In this document: positions 50,801 through 61,318 of the stretch, one piece after another | Layout of the letters: every line of letters starts with the position of its first letter | Position numbering within the stretch: the stretch's first letter is position 1 | Assembly (NCBI GenBank): GCA_028023455.1 | Contig: JAQFVV010000001.1 | Location: 22,837,401-22,901,400, forward strand | Direction of reading: 5' to 3' | DNA length: 64,000 bases | DNA from: Epiperipatus broadwayi | Lineage: Eukaryota > Onychophora > Udeonychophora > Euonychophora > Peripatidae | Position numbers and translations under genes: made by a program | Notes under the pieces: model-generated | Told to the model about the DNA's origin: nothing | The model's input: the letters and a program-made list of their open reading frames with translations, nothing else | The model's database searches: none

Positions 50801-52769
50801 TTTTTTTTTTGTAATTACAAATTGATTTTTGATATTTCAAAATATTTTTTGAAACTTTAATCATAAATATACTTAAACCATGTATAGAAAAGTTTTCATA
50901 AAGTCCTTTTATATATATATATATTTAAACAGTATGGGCTTAGCTGACTTTCGACTATTGCAAGTCATAGACTAGCATAAATTGGGAATGGTTGTATATA
51001 TATATATGCTGTTATTGCTAATTTACATTAAAAATAAAAACAGACTTTCTGAAAGCCTTTCTTTATATGGTTTTCATATATTTATGATTATATTCATACT
51101 TTAACAAAATTTGTTTTAAATATATGGATCAGATGGGTAATGCATTTTTTTTAAAAAAATACATTTTTTTTTTTAGCTAGAAAGATAAAATAGAGCCTTT
51201 GTTTTGATTGTTTTTTTTATTTGCAAAATTGATATTTTATTTTTCAGATTCATTAATTAATATCTTTAATGAAACATGCAAAAAAAAATTATATTAAGTA
51301 GAGATGTTTTGTTGTTAAAAAATACAAGCGAAGGAAAAACTTGATAAAAAAAGGTCAAATAAAGCCTATCAGATTGTCGAAAAATAAGTAATTTAAAAGA
51401 TTAGATTAAAAGTAATTTCACTTTTAATTTAATATGGTTCAGACAAATAGTAATAATATCATTATGTGATTATATATTTTTCCACTTGCCAGATAATTGA
51501 TTGTTGCTTGGTTATATCTTAGCTGAAGTTTTATCTAGATTATTTTGTGGAAAAATTCCCATCATATTTCAATGTTTATATTGATGGGTCCATAAAAATC
51601 TTTAAATAATATATCCAATTCTCTATAGGGGATACTTAGTTGCTTGCAGAAATTTAAAGAGAGTGATCTACTTCAAATTTTCACACATATAAAGTATTTA
51701 TGTCATTTTCAGTATTCATGCCAACTAAAATATTAAGCTAAATGCATTTTCACATTTAGCTTAACATAGTTCAGACAAATACTATTGTTATAACATAGTT
51801 TCATTTTCATTGTTTTAATTATGAGTATTGCTTAATTATATCATAGATGAAATTTTATTTTGATTATTAGATGGAAAAATCCCTGTTACATTTCAATATA
51901 TTATATATATAAAATAATTATTTGTATCACATAAATCTATAATCTCATCATTGTTTTTTACTGGATTTAATATCTTTTATGTGAAAACAGATTGTACAGT
52001 TTCAAAGTGCCATTTAAAAAAATCATTTTGTTGATAAATCTTTTCTGAAAATAATTCACTCTAATGTTTTTTTAATTTCTCAGTTTTTTATTAATTCCAT
52101 TAACATTTATAAATTGATAAAAGTTCTATCTTTGAACAAAGATCCAATGTAGTTGATGTAAACATATTTTTTTCCCCATAATCTCCTGCTGCTGGTTTTA
52201 TGAATTTCATCATAACAGCTTTTGATTTAAAGATAATGAATCATTTCATATTTACATCTATTGGAATATTAGATAAATAAGGTTTCTAATTTGAATATAA
52301 AATTTTAAGGGTATATAAATGTACAGAATTATCAACCAAGATATTTTTAAATGATAGAATGAATTTCATATTGCATGGGTCATATTGCCACACATGTCTA
52401 GAATTGGAATCTTTTGTCTTTATTTACATTTGTCTTCTTGAAAAGTGTTCAAAGAACCATGATGGATATAACAAAACAAGCTTTTGCTTAATTAACAACA
52501 AATGAAAATTAAGTCAGTTTCATTTCTATGGAAATTTGCTTATATTCAGCATTGTTTTAAATTTCATATTAAAATTAACAATTCAACATTCATCAACTTT
52601 GATCAGAAGTATATAGTAAGTTTGATTTTTTAAAAAAAAAATTTAAATGGTTAAATCTTTACAGATATTACATATTTTAATTAAATACTGTCTGAATTGT
52701 TAATTAAATTATTTGTCTTGGGGTCTTATTTCTAATCCAATCAAGACAATATGCCTAACTTAATTTAAA

Positions 52770-53560
52770 CAATAGAGAAATATCACATGATATGAATATA
52801 ACTTTTTGCAATAATGGACTGCAAGACTGTTTCTTTCTTTACTATTTAGGAATAATGTTAGATCATAATCTAACTTATTTTCCTCATTTCTCCGAGGTTA
52901 GATCTGAAATCATTTTTAGGAATAACCTTAGTGGAAAGTTGTTTGGCACTATTCATTATTATGATGCAAATATTTTATGAACAGCTTTCTTAGCCATAGC
53001 ATAGTTTATTAATGAATATTGTGGATCCTAGCTGCTTTATTAGATATTACCATGAAAAATAGTTCTAGTACACTCAAGTATGCTTTTTGTAATAGATTCT
53101 TATTCTCAGAAAATATATAAGAAACTGTTAAGTATAATAAATTTAACAATAACTCAAGACATAGTTCACCATCTAAATTTTATCTTAAATCAAAATTCTT
53201 TTTTGAATGTTCAATCAAGAATCTAGAATCAAAGAATTATGGTATAAAAAATAGATTTCTGTACTTTCCAAACATATTTCCTTTTCCAGATCCAATAGTA
53301 AAGCCAGTTGAATTTGATCTTCCTAGACATTACTGGATTTTCATTAACAGATTCAGAGTAATTCATGTTCATTACAGTCATCTGCTTTATAAATGGAATT
53401 TAACAGCAACTGACTTGCTATAGATGTGAACTAACATAAACTATGAATTACATACTTAATGATTTTTGAATATCTGGTTATACTGGCAAAATTGAAGGAC
53501 TTAATAAAATCATTAATGAATTTATTGTCTATTTAGAATCTCCACACATTCCTTTATGCT
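52770..53560 (+). pseudogene. Jockey-like LINE, C-terminal remnant of ORF2
   Basis: 52792-52980 reads YLGIMLDHNLTY and SEIIFRNNLSGKLFGT, matching the family pattern YLG(I/V)xLDRxLTY then RNNLxRKLxGT that follows the reverse-transcriptase domain in Jockey/CR1-like LINEs. Further on, with frame changes, 53310-53420 reads LPRHYWIFINRFRVIH then LYKWN, corresponding to the LPRxxWxxLNRxRTGxGR and HKWG pattern near the end of these proteins. The catalytic domain and endonuclease are missing. The copy is old, with many stops. Confidence 0.7.
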
Positions 53561-53903
53561 ATTTAATTAAAAGTTAAACTATCTTAAAAAAAAAAAATCC
53601 ATATGCGAAATAAATATTAAGCTATTTAAAAAATTAATTACAGACAATATTAATATCGGTGAAAAATATATTATTAGTTAATTATCATTAATTCAAATAG
53701 TAAGATCAAATTATTAATAATTTCATACATGTATTCCAAGTTTGTAAAAAAAACAACATTATTTATTAGAGCTTGTAAATTACATTAATTATTCAATTTT
53801 TAAAACATTTAAATACCAATGTCGGTGATGGAGAAAAATCTTCATTTTGCGGCTTGTGCAGTTATAATCTTAAGAATGTGGATCAGTTTAAATGTGATTA
53901 TAA

Positions 53904-54031
53904 AAACAGCTGGCATATTTTCCAGCTTGTTTGATGTGATGATATTGAATCTTCAATTGTAAAGACATATGAAACAGCTGGCATATTTTCCAGCTTGTGA
54001 TGATATTGAATCTTCAATTGTAAAGACATAC
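53904..54031 (+). repeat. Two-copy tandem duplication, 60-68 bp unit
   Basis: AAACAGCTGGCATATTTTCC with AGCTTG, then TGATGATATTGAATC and TTCAATTGTAAAGACATA, occurs at 53904-53971 and 53972-54031. The copies differ by a 7-8 bp indel after AGCTTG and one base near the end, so the duplication is recent. Confidence 0.95.
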
Positions 54032-54894
54032 GAAAAATAAAAAGTGTTCTAATCTTATAGTGAACTTGAGCATGATTTTCATGAGATAAGTAAACTTGCT
54101 TACAATTGTAAAAATTATTTTTAAAATACTATACAAGGTTAGAATACAATTAATTGCATTACAAAATGTCAAGTAAAGTGATTATGATATATTGGAAAAA
54201 TATTTTTATTTCATATATTATGTATAATCATTGTAAAACTTATATTTGACTTTTTATTCTTTATTGTATTTTTTCACATATTGATTTTTATAGTCATTGC
54301 AAAACTCATATTTAACTTTTTATTCTTCATTAGTTAGACTGACCACAATCATTTATAAGTCGCTACTACTGATGAATAATTTGAACTATTAAAGATCTTT
54401 TGCCTGTATATGAGTTAGTTAAAAATTAGCTATGGAAGTTTGGAAACATTGATTATTGATATATGTTGCAGATTGAGTGCTCAATACTTACACAAGGTTA
54501 TGAGTAAATATATATAATGAAAAATATGAAGAATATAAGCTAAAAATGAGAGTTTATGTTATAATTGATTTCATATAGAAAATCTCTTTTCAGTTTTCTG
54601 TTGACTTTCTAATTCTTTAATTTAGTAAATATATTTAATTAGAAGATAACTATATTTTAGAATTTTGTAGGCAATAGTTCATTTGAGAAATTTTAATAAT
54701 CCTCAATATTTCAAATTTAAAATATTAATATTGTATGAAGAATGCTCACATGTCTTAATAATGTCAAAATGCAGTTAGTCTAGAATAAGCAATAGAAAAT
54801 TGTCATTAATGATAATCAAGTGTTACATCATAATAATATATTGCCAAGTATTTTAATCTAATTTTGGGCAAAAAACATATATAATATTGTACAT
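54032..54894. other. AT-rich non-coding sequence
   Basis: Nothing recognised apart from a diverged duplicate of GTAAAACTTATATTTGACTT near 54233 and 54297. Confidence 0.5.
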
Positions 54895-57605
54895 TTTTGA
54901 AAATATTAGAATTATTATTATCATTGTCAACCATTATCAATCAACTGCAGAATGAAAGTCTCTTCAAGTTCAATCTATCTTTTCTAATCTCTAGCCTCTC
55001 TTCTCCACATCACCCCTGCACATTTTCTTATTTCGTCCACCCATCTCACAAGTGGTCTCTTTATGGATTTTTTACAATCTCTTGGAATACAGTTTAAGAT
55101 TTTAATTGTCCATTTATTATCATCTCTTAGCAATATATCCAGCCCAACTCCACTTCAGTCTTTTAACGATGTTAGTAACACCTGTTTGTTCTCTTACCCA
55201 TATATTGTGTTGTCAATCTCTTTTTATTACACCTAAGATGCATCTCTTCATACTTCTTTGAGTGGTCTGAAGTCTCTATATTGATTTTCTATTAAGTGTT
55301 CAAGATACCAATCCATAAGTAAGAACTGGTAAAACCCATTTATTAAAAACCTTCCTTTTCAAACACATAGGCATATTTCCTTTTAATATTATTTCTGCCA
55401 ACAGCACTCCAACCAAGTTGAATTCCATCTGTAGTAATAATCTGACCAAGGTTTTTGTAGTTGTTAACTTCTTCTAATTCATCATAATCGATTCTTATTT
55501 TCATCTTTTGAGTAAATCCATTGAACATTATTTTAGTCTTTTTAAAATTTACCTTTAGATCTACTTTCATCTGATAACTTGCAGCATTTCCTGAAGCTCT
55601 GAAGCATTTTTTGCAAAAGCAACTACATCATCTGCAAATCTAAATGACTTAATTAATCTCTATTTACTTTTACTTTTTTAGCTTTTTATTTTAATCCACA
55701 AAATACTTCTTTGTAGCACTGCTGTAAAAAGTTTTGGAGATATGAAATCACTCTGTCTTACACCTTTCTCAATGTTAATCTTCCTAGTATCATTATATGT
55801 CATCTAATTGTTGCTGTTACATTTTTATAAATATTCTTCAGAATATGACAATATGGGCCTGGGTCTGTATCTTGATGATCCAATGCATTAATCACAGAAG
55901 ACATGCTTGTAGAATCAAATGCCTTTTCATAATCTACAAATCCAAAGCATAATGGCAACTCATATTCATTGACCCTTTCTATAACTTCTCTTAATACTTG
56001 GATATTATCTACTGTACTAAAATCACTTTTAAATCCATCTTGTTCTTTTGGTTGATTGAAATTCAGTGTTCTCTGTAAACAAATTGTAATTATCTTGATA
56101 AAAATTTTGGATAGAACTGATAAGAGACTGATAAGTCTGTGATTTCCAATATCTTCTTTATCACCTTTTTTAAATATTAATACTGCATTCTTCCAATCAT
56201 CTGGTTTGTCTTTATCATTTAGACATTTAGTATATAACTTTGCCAAAATTTTTTTATTTCTTCACTTGCTTCTTTTAATATATTGATTATAATTCCTTTA
56301 TTACCTGGAGCTTTTTCCTTCTTCATAAATTTAATTGCATGTTTTATTTTTTCATTTAAAATTCTGGATAATTCAGAAAATATAATAGGTGTAGGAGGTA
56401 CTTGTTCTTTATTACTATATAATTCTTGATAGAACTCTTCTACTCATTTCATGATGTCATCTCTCATTTTAGTAATAATTCGATCTTTTTTTCTTATTGG
56501 AGATATAAGTTTCCTACCATTTATTCTCTTCTACAGCATTCCTTGCTAGTCCACAATTATACTTACATCATTATCAACTCTTTTTCATACTAATTTACAA
56601 AATTTGAGATATTCAATCCTTTTTAATGCATCATTTTAATATATCCTCATACTCCTTTTCTTCATAAAATTCTCTAATCTCAGCAGAAATTTTAATAGTC
56701 AATTGTTGCTTTTCTTTATTAACATTTTCCTATTAATTCCATTCAAATCTGAATCATGTTCAAAATTTACTAATACTTGAAACAGATTTGTAAGTTCTAA
56801 TTTAAATTCATTAGAATGTTTCTGAAGATTAGAATATTAATTGTAAATATTGTTTTTCTTAATAATTTTTGTCTCTCTAGTTTTGCATTAACATGTATCT
56901 TACATCTTATTAATCGATCACTCTCTGTATTGAATTTATTAAAAACATTTACAATCTTGAAATATGTATTTTCTATTAGTGAAAATATAATCCAATTCTG
57001 CTGTACCTTCATTTCGATGCTTCCATTTCCTTTTAATATTTTTTTCAAAAAAAAGAATTCACAATATAAAATTTTTCTTTTTCTGCAAACTCCACAAGTC
57101 TTTGTTCTCTATCATTTCTATTATTATTACCAAATTTATCTACAACACTTTCATTTTTTATTTGTTTACCAATTCTAGCATTAAAATCTCCTATAACAAT
57201 TTTAAAATGTTGTTTAGTCTGATCAAAAGCCTTTTGTACATACATATAAACCTGAATTATCTGCATTTAGTATTTGCTATTAAGTTGAATAACTAATCTT
57301 GCCATTCTATCTGATGCATCATCAATCTCCACAATGTTGTTCTTCCACTTTTTATTTATAGTGAATCCTACTCCACTCGTGTCTTTGTAGTAGAGTACAT
57401 GTCCACTTTTTAAATCAATTAGCTCTTCACCTTTTCTTCTAATTTCATAAAGTTCAATAATGTCCCATTTAATATAATATAGTTCTTCCAATTCTTGCAA
57501 TCTTCCTTCACTTAAAAGTGATCTGCAGTTGTAAGTACCTAAATGAAAAGTCATCATCAAATGGCAGCCTGGGTTCACAATCAGGGGATTCTTAACACCC
57601 GCCAT
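54895..57605 (-). pseudogene. RTE-type LINE, long minus-strand copy (endonuclease plus reverse transcriptase), frameshifted
   Basis: Reading from 57605 down: start MAGVKNPL, then FHLGTYNCRSLL (AP-endonuclease Asn motif), DLKSGHVLYYKD, VGFTINKKWKNNIVE; 57266-57045 holds VIGDFNARIG (catalytic Asp/Asn motif). The reverse transcriptase follows at 56246-55800 (DDWKNAVLI, NHRLISLLSVLSKIF, QDGFKSDFST, FGFVDYEKAFDS), with an intact FADDV active site at 55638-55624. Thumb and tail lie at 55570-54950 with KIMFNGFTQ, YKNLGQIITTDG, then IWVREQTGV, LKWSWAGYIA and RPLVRWVDEIRK. The order and spacing are those of a full-length RTE (roughly 3.2 kb); most of the length is preserved but several frameshifts and stops split it. 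The 3' end runs to short GATAAT/AATAAT repeats near 54910, typical of RTE tails. The same family occurs on + at 27.9 kb. Confidence 0.93.
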
Positions 57606-57981
57606 CTGTGGTCACTAACCACTGCCTTGGCTGTTGATTTTACTGCCTCCTGGGAATAACGGCCATGATTTATTTTTGTCTGTCATGATTGTATATATCT
57701 ATTAGAAAAAAATTCTTCTTTCACACTGTTGTGTATTCATCTATGTAGCTGACTACCAACAATTATTACAAGATTATTAATCAGGGGTTTCTTAGCACCT
57801 TCCACCTGTGGTCACTAACCACTGTCTTGGCTGTTGATTTTATTGTCTCCTGGGAATAAGGGCCATGATTTATTTTTGTCTGTCATGATTGTATATATCT
57901 ATTAGAAAAAAAAAGTTCTTTCACACTGTTGTGTATTCAGCTATAAAGCTGACTACCAACAATTATCACAAGATTATTAAT
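57578..57981 (-). repeat. Tandem 200-bp repeats at the 5' end of the minus-strand RTE
   Basis: Copy 1 (57578-57777) and copy 2 (57778-57981) share TCAGGGGATTCTTA or its variant, GTGGTCACTAACCACTG, CTTGGCTGTTGATTTTA, GGCCATGATTTATTTTTG and CACACTGTTGTGTATTCA. The inner copy overlaps the first codons of the endonuclease frame. The layout matches 5'-UTR monomers of LINEs. The identity between copies is high, higher than expected if they were as old as the frameshifts. Confidence 0.9.
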
Positions 57982-60560
57982 TGATCAAAATGTTATTAAA
58001 TAAGAATAAATACATTTATTTACATATTATATATATATACATATCAATTAAGATTTAACTAAATAGCATTCATTAGTTTCTTTATATACACACATAAAAT
58101 TAGTCTTTGATTTAAAGTTCTAAATCTTCAATGCTATAATCGCCACCAAGCAAACAAATATTGCCATTACAATAGTGATGGACCTAAGTGAATACCAAAT
58201 GTTTATACTCATGGCACTTAAAACACACTCCTAATTGGGTCTTCTCAGGCCTATACAAATAATAAAAGACCGGTGAGGTCTGTAAACATTTTCTCTAGTC
58301 GGCTATCCTTCACCTTCAGAGGCACGGACTCTGGGGCACTCCGTTGCAGAAAAGTCTAGGGCTGCTTTTCCCTCAGCTTCTTTTAAAGGTCCTTATGTCA
58401 GCAACAAACAACAGCACCCAAGGAATGGAGAAAAGCTGACGACAACACTCTTTTTTGGTCACACTATTTATACTGTTTTCTCCTTACTTGAATTCATTGA
58501 TAAATTCCTATCATTCCAATGTAAAAGTAAATCCATTTGACTAATGCATTTTTACAATGACGATAAGGATCCGGCTTCTAATTACGACCATTCGCATTCC
58601 ACAGTAATTAGCTTCAAATATTTATTCCATTTGTTTTCTCCTAAAAATAATTTAATGATTTGATTTTAACAATATACAGTTTTCTTGGTATTTTAAATCC
58701 AAGAGTTACATCTTGCCTTGAAAATAATCCTTTGCATTATCTTTCAGCAATCTTTTATAGAATGCTTTTAAGTTACATTCGTTAACTGTTTAAGTCTAAT
58801 TTATCTGCAAACCAATCTTTCTTCATTGAATTAGACTTAGACTCAAATTATCAAAATAAAGTTTCCTTTATGTTTACAGAATTTATTTTTCATTACTTTT
58901 TAAACCTCTACATATTTATTTACATTTACATTTCTATTAATTAGTAGCGATCATTTCATTGCTTTTTAAACTAGATATGTATTTACATTTCATTACTGTT
59001 TTTTCTTTGAAGTAAAACTTAGCTTTATAACTTATAGCTCTCGAGTTACTAATATATTTTCTACAAAATATAGCACACACATTCATTCTGCCTTATCGGG
59101 CAATTGAGAATAAAGACCATGATGTTTCTTGATCTCGTCATACTGGATAATGCATATTGGTAAGCAAACCCATTCATATTTGTATACTATATGAACAATC
59201 ACATTGTAATAACAGCTGCAACGACAAGAATGTATGAAATGGACATAAGGAATTTGCTCTGCTCTGTTCCTTTAAGGCCGTCAAGAAGAATCAAAGGGTC
59301 TCCTTTCAGTTAACAACAAACTCCTTTCTGCAGCCAGAATTTTTGTAATTTAATTTATATATTTAATATTAACTTAATAATTATTGCAATGTTCATTTTT
59401 ACTTACTATAATTTTTTTTTTTTTAATAAATGTTTATTATAACAGATTTTTATAATTCTATAATGTTTAAGTTTAATTTTATATCTATCTATAATCTTAT
59501 TATTTTACATTTGAATCAATATTATTTTTTTGTTATAACTTTAATAGAAAGAATTTTATCTACTAAAGTAATTTTTGGTGCCAAAGAAATGTTTTCTTAG
59601 TTAACAACAGTATTGCCAACATTTTTACCAAAATGTCTTGAAGGTTGTTTTATTAATGGATTTATTTTAAGGTTTATTTCTTTTTTTTTTTATAACTGAC
59701 TTAAGTTATATATAAATAAATATACAAACATATTTAGATACATTAATGCATATAGTACATATATACTTAAATATTTTCAAGAAATAATTTTTTATATAAT
59801 CATTTTTTTTTTTACTTTTAAATTTAATACCAAACCTAGTTTATGCTTTTGTTATGTAATGATTGGCACTTTTATCAAAAAAGAGAGAGAAGAGTGTCAT
59901 GTCATTGTAATTAATGTACTTGTCTGCCATGTTCATGATTTGAGTTTCCATTTCAGATTAGATGAATCATAGAAATTTTTTCAAATTACAAGGCTATCAA
60001 AAATTGTTAGTTATAAGATAAAAAAATTCAAATATCAATGTGTATGTGTCACTAAATTTACTATAAAAACAAAAAATATGATTTGGACAAGATGTAGTTT
60101 TCATCATAGGTAAAGGAAGTATTGACATTTTGAATGTTGAGGCTATAACTTTTACTTTTTTTAAAATGTTTTGATTTAGAAGTTATTTGGTATGTTAAAA
60201 AAGATGTCTATGTTTACAATATTACAACTAAAAGTTGATGATGATGATGATGATGATGCAGTATTTTATTGCTCTTGTAAATAAAACATATTAGCAAAAT
60301 AAATAAAATCTGGAAATAAGTTACAAATAATTTTGAAATGTTTAATTTTTGTTACAAACAAATTTTTATACATTTATTTTAGTATTATGTATATATTATA
60401 GGAAATTAAAATAGATTTTGTTGAACACACAAAAAACTCAGAAATGGGACGAATTTCTTATCCTTATGATCAGAGCAAAATGTGTTATGTAGATACAAAT
60501 CTTTAAAAAGAAAGATTCACTGGCATAGAAAAATTTTCCATAGAGGTAAATAGTATAAAA
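57982..60560. other. Non-coding sequence with an unassigned, G+C-richer TE-like block
   Basis: 58130-59345 is richer in G+C than its surroundings, with TATAAATA on the minus strand near 58468. It may be an LTR or non-autonomous element but no ends or domains were found. A GAT microsatellite is at 60237-60258. The rest is AT-rich. Confidence 0.4.
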
Positions 60561-61060
60561 CAGTGGTCTTCAACCCTTGGTCCGCAGACCGGTGCCGGGC
60601 CGCAGAAGTTTTCTGCCGGTCCACAGTAGACTGGCAGGAAAGTTTGTAATAACAAAATAATAAGAGTTTAAACTTTTAATTAATATAAACAATTTTTATT
60701 TATTTTTTCATATCATTTTTACCCAATTTAAAAAAAAGAAACAGAATGAAAACAAAATCTAATCAATCATACATAAATTAATTTGTTTTTCTAGTTATCA
60801 CAGATGTTTATGGGGGGGAGGAGGCGGTAGAATTAAATTTTTTATTACTTTTCTAAAAAAATTCAAAATTTTAAAAAAAAGTTTTTTATTATACAAACTC
60901 CATATATATATAACTTCATCTTGTATATTTAACATTGTTGTTTTGATCAGGCTAAGCAGTTTACATCTTTAAGGAAATTTATCTATAGACTTCTGCCAGT
61001 TCGTGTAACCTTATCCTTATTTTTACCAATCCGCAGGTGTGAAAAGGTTGAAGACCACTG
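60561..61060. mobile_element. hAT-type MITE, complete, with 8-bp target duplication
   Basis: Exactly 500 bp. Terminal inverted repeats CAGTGGTCTTCAACC (60561 onward) and GGTTGAAGACCACTG (ending 61060), identical for 16 bp and similar further in. Flanked by the perfect 8-bp direct repeat GTATAAAA at 60553-60560 and 61061-61068. An 8-bp duplication and CAGTGGT...ACCACTG ends define the hAT superfamily. The inner left end (GGTCCGCAGACCGGTGCCGG) is the GGTCCGCGGACCGG-like palindrome of a widespread hAT subgroup. The centre, with A and T runs, has no transposase, so it is non-autonomous. Confidence 0.95.
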
Positions 61061-61157
61061 GTATAAAATGTCAGTGAAGTTCTCATTCAGCTTCCTCAGG
61101 ATCAGTATACTTTTGACAACTGTTTCAGTCAATTCTGAAATAACAAGAGTGTTTATG

Positions 61158-61318
61158 AAACAGGCAAAACTCTCCATACAGTAGTGCCACCCTGTGCCAA
61201 CCAGAGTAATCAATGGATACCAGAAGGCTTGTGCATAAAATCCTAGTAAGCCTTCTGGTATCCATTGATTACTCTGGTTGGCACAGGGTGGCACTACTGT
61301 ATGGAGTTTTGCCTGTTT
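61158..61318. mobile_element. Near-perfect palindrome (foldback element) related to the 11-14 kb inverted-repeat family
   Basis: Left arm 61158-61230 and right arm 61248-61318 are reverse complements with only a 2-nt bulge (CTCTCC against CTCC side) over 71 bp; the loop is 17 nt (61231-61247). The outer arm carries CTCCATACAGTAGTGCCACC, the same terminus as at 11575, 13885 and 14295. The inner arm carries AATCAATGGAT and AAGGCTTGTGCATAA, as at 11237 onward. It is therefore a terminal fragment of that family folded back on itself. It lies 97 bp from the hAT MITE. A 103-residue minus-strand open frame across it is a by-product of the palindrome. Confidence 0.93.

Larger units (their letters stand above)
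43987..52769. other. AT-rich non-coding sequence with scattered denser, TE-like blocks
   Basis: No gene was recognised. Blocks with more G+C and possible element origin lie at 46530-46980, 47640-47830 and 48430-49760. A possible minus-strand TATA-like CATAAATACC lies near 49850. None shows a protein domain, and no end repeats were established. Confidence 0.4.

Noticed and set aside
53821-53930. Cys-containing open stretch resembling a zinc finger (CGLC pattern)
   Set aside because: It is short, runs into the tandem duplication and lacks a complete Cys/His set; it may be the tail of the nearby LINE.
56816-57178. 120-residue plus-strand open frame
   Set aside because: It is antisense to the RTE endonuclease region on the minus strand.
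60983-61294. 103-residue minus-strand open frame
   Set aside because: It crosses the hAT MITE end and the palindrome; the frame is produced by repeat sequence and carries no domain.
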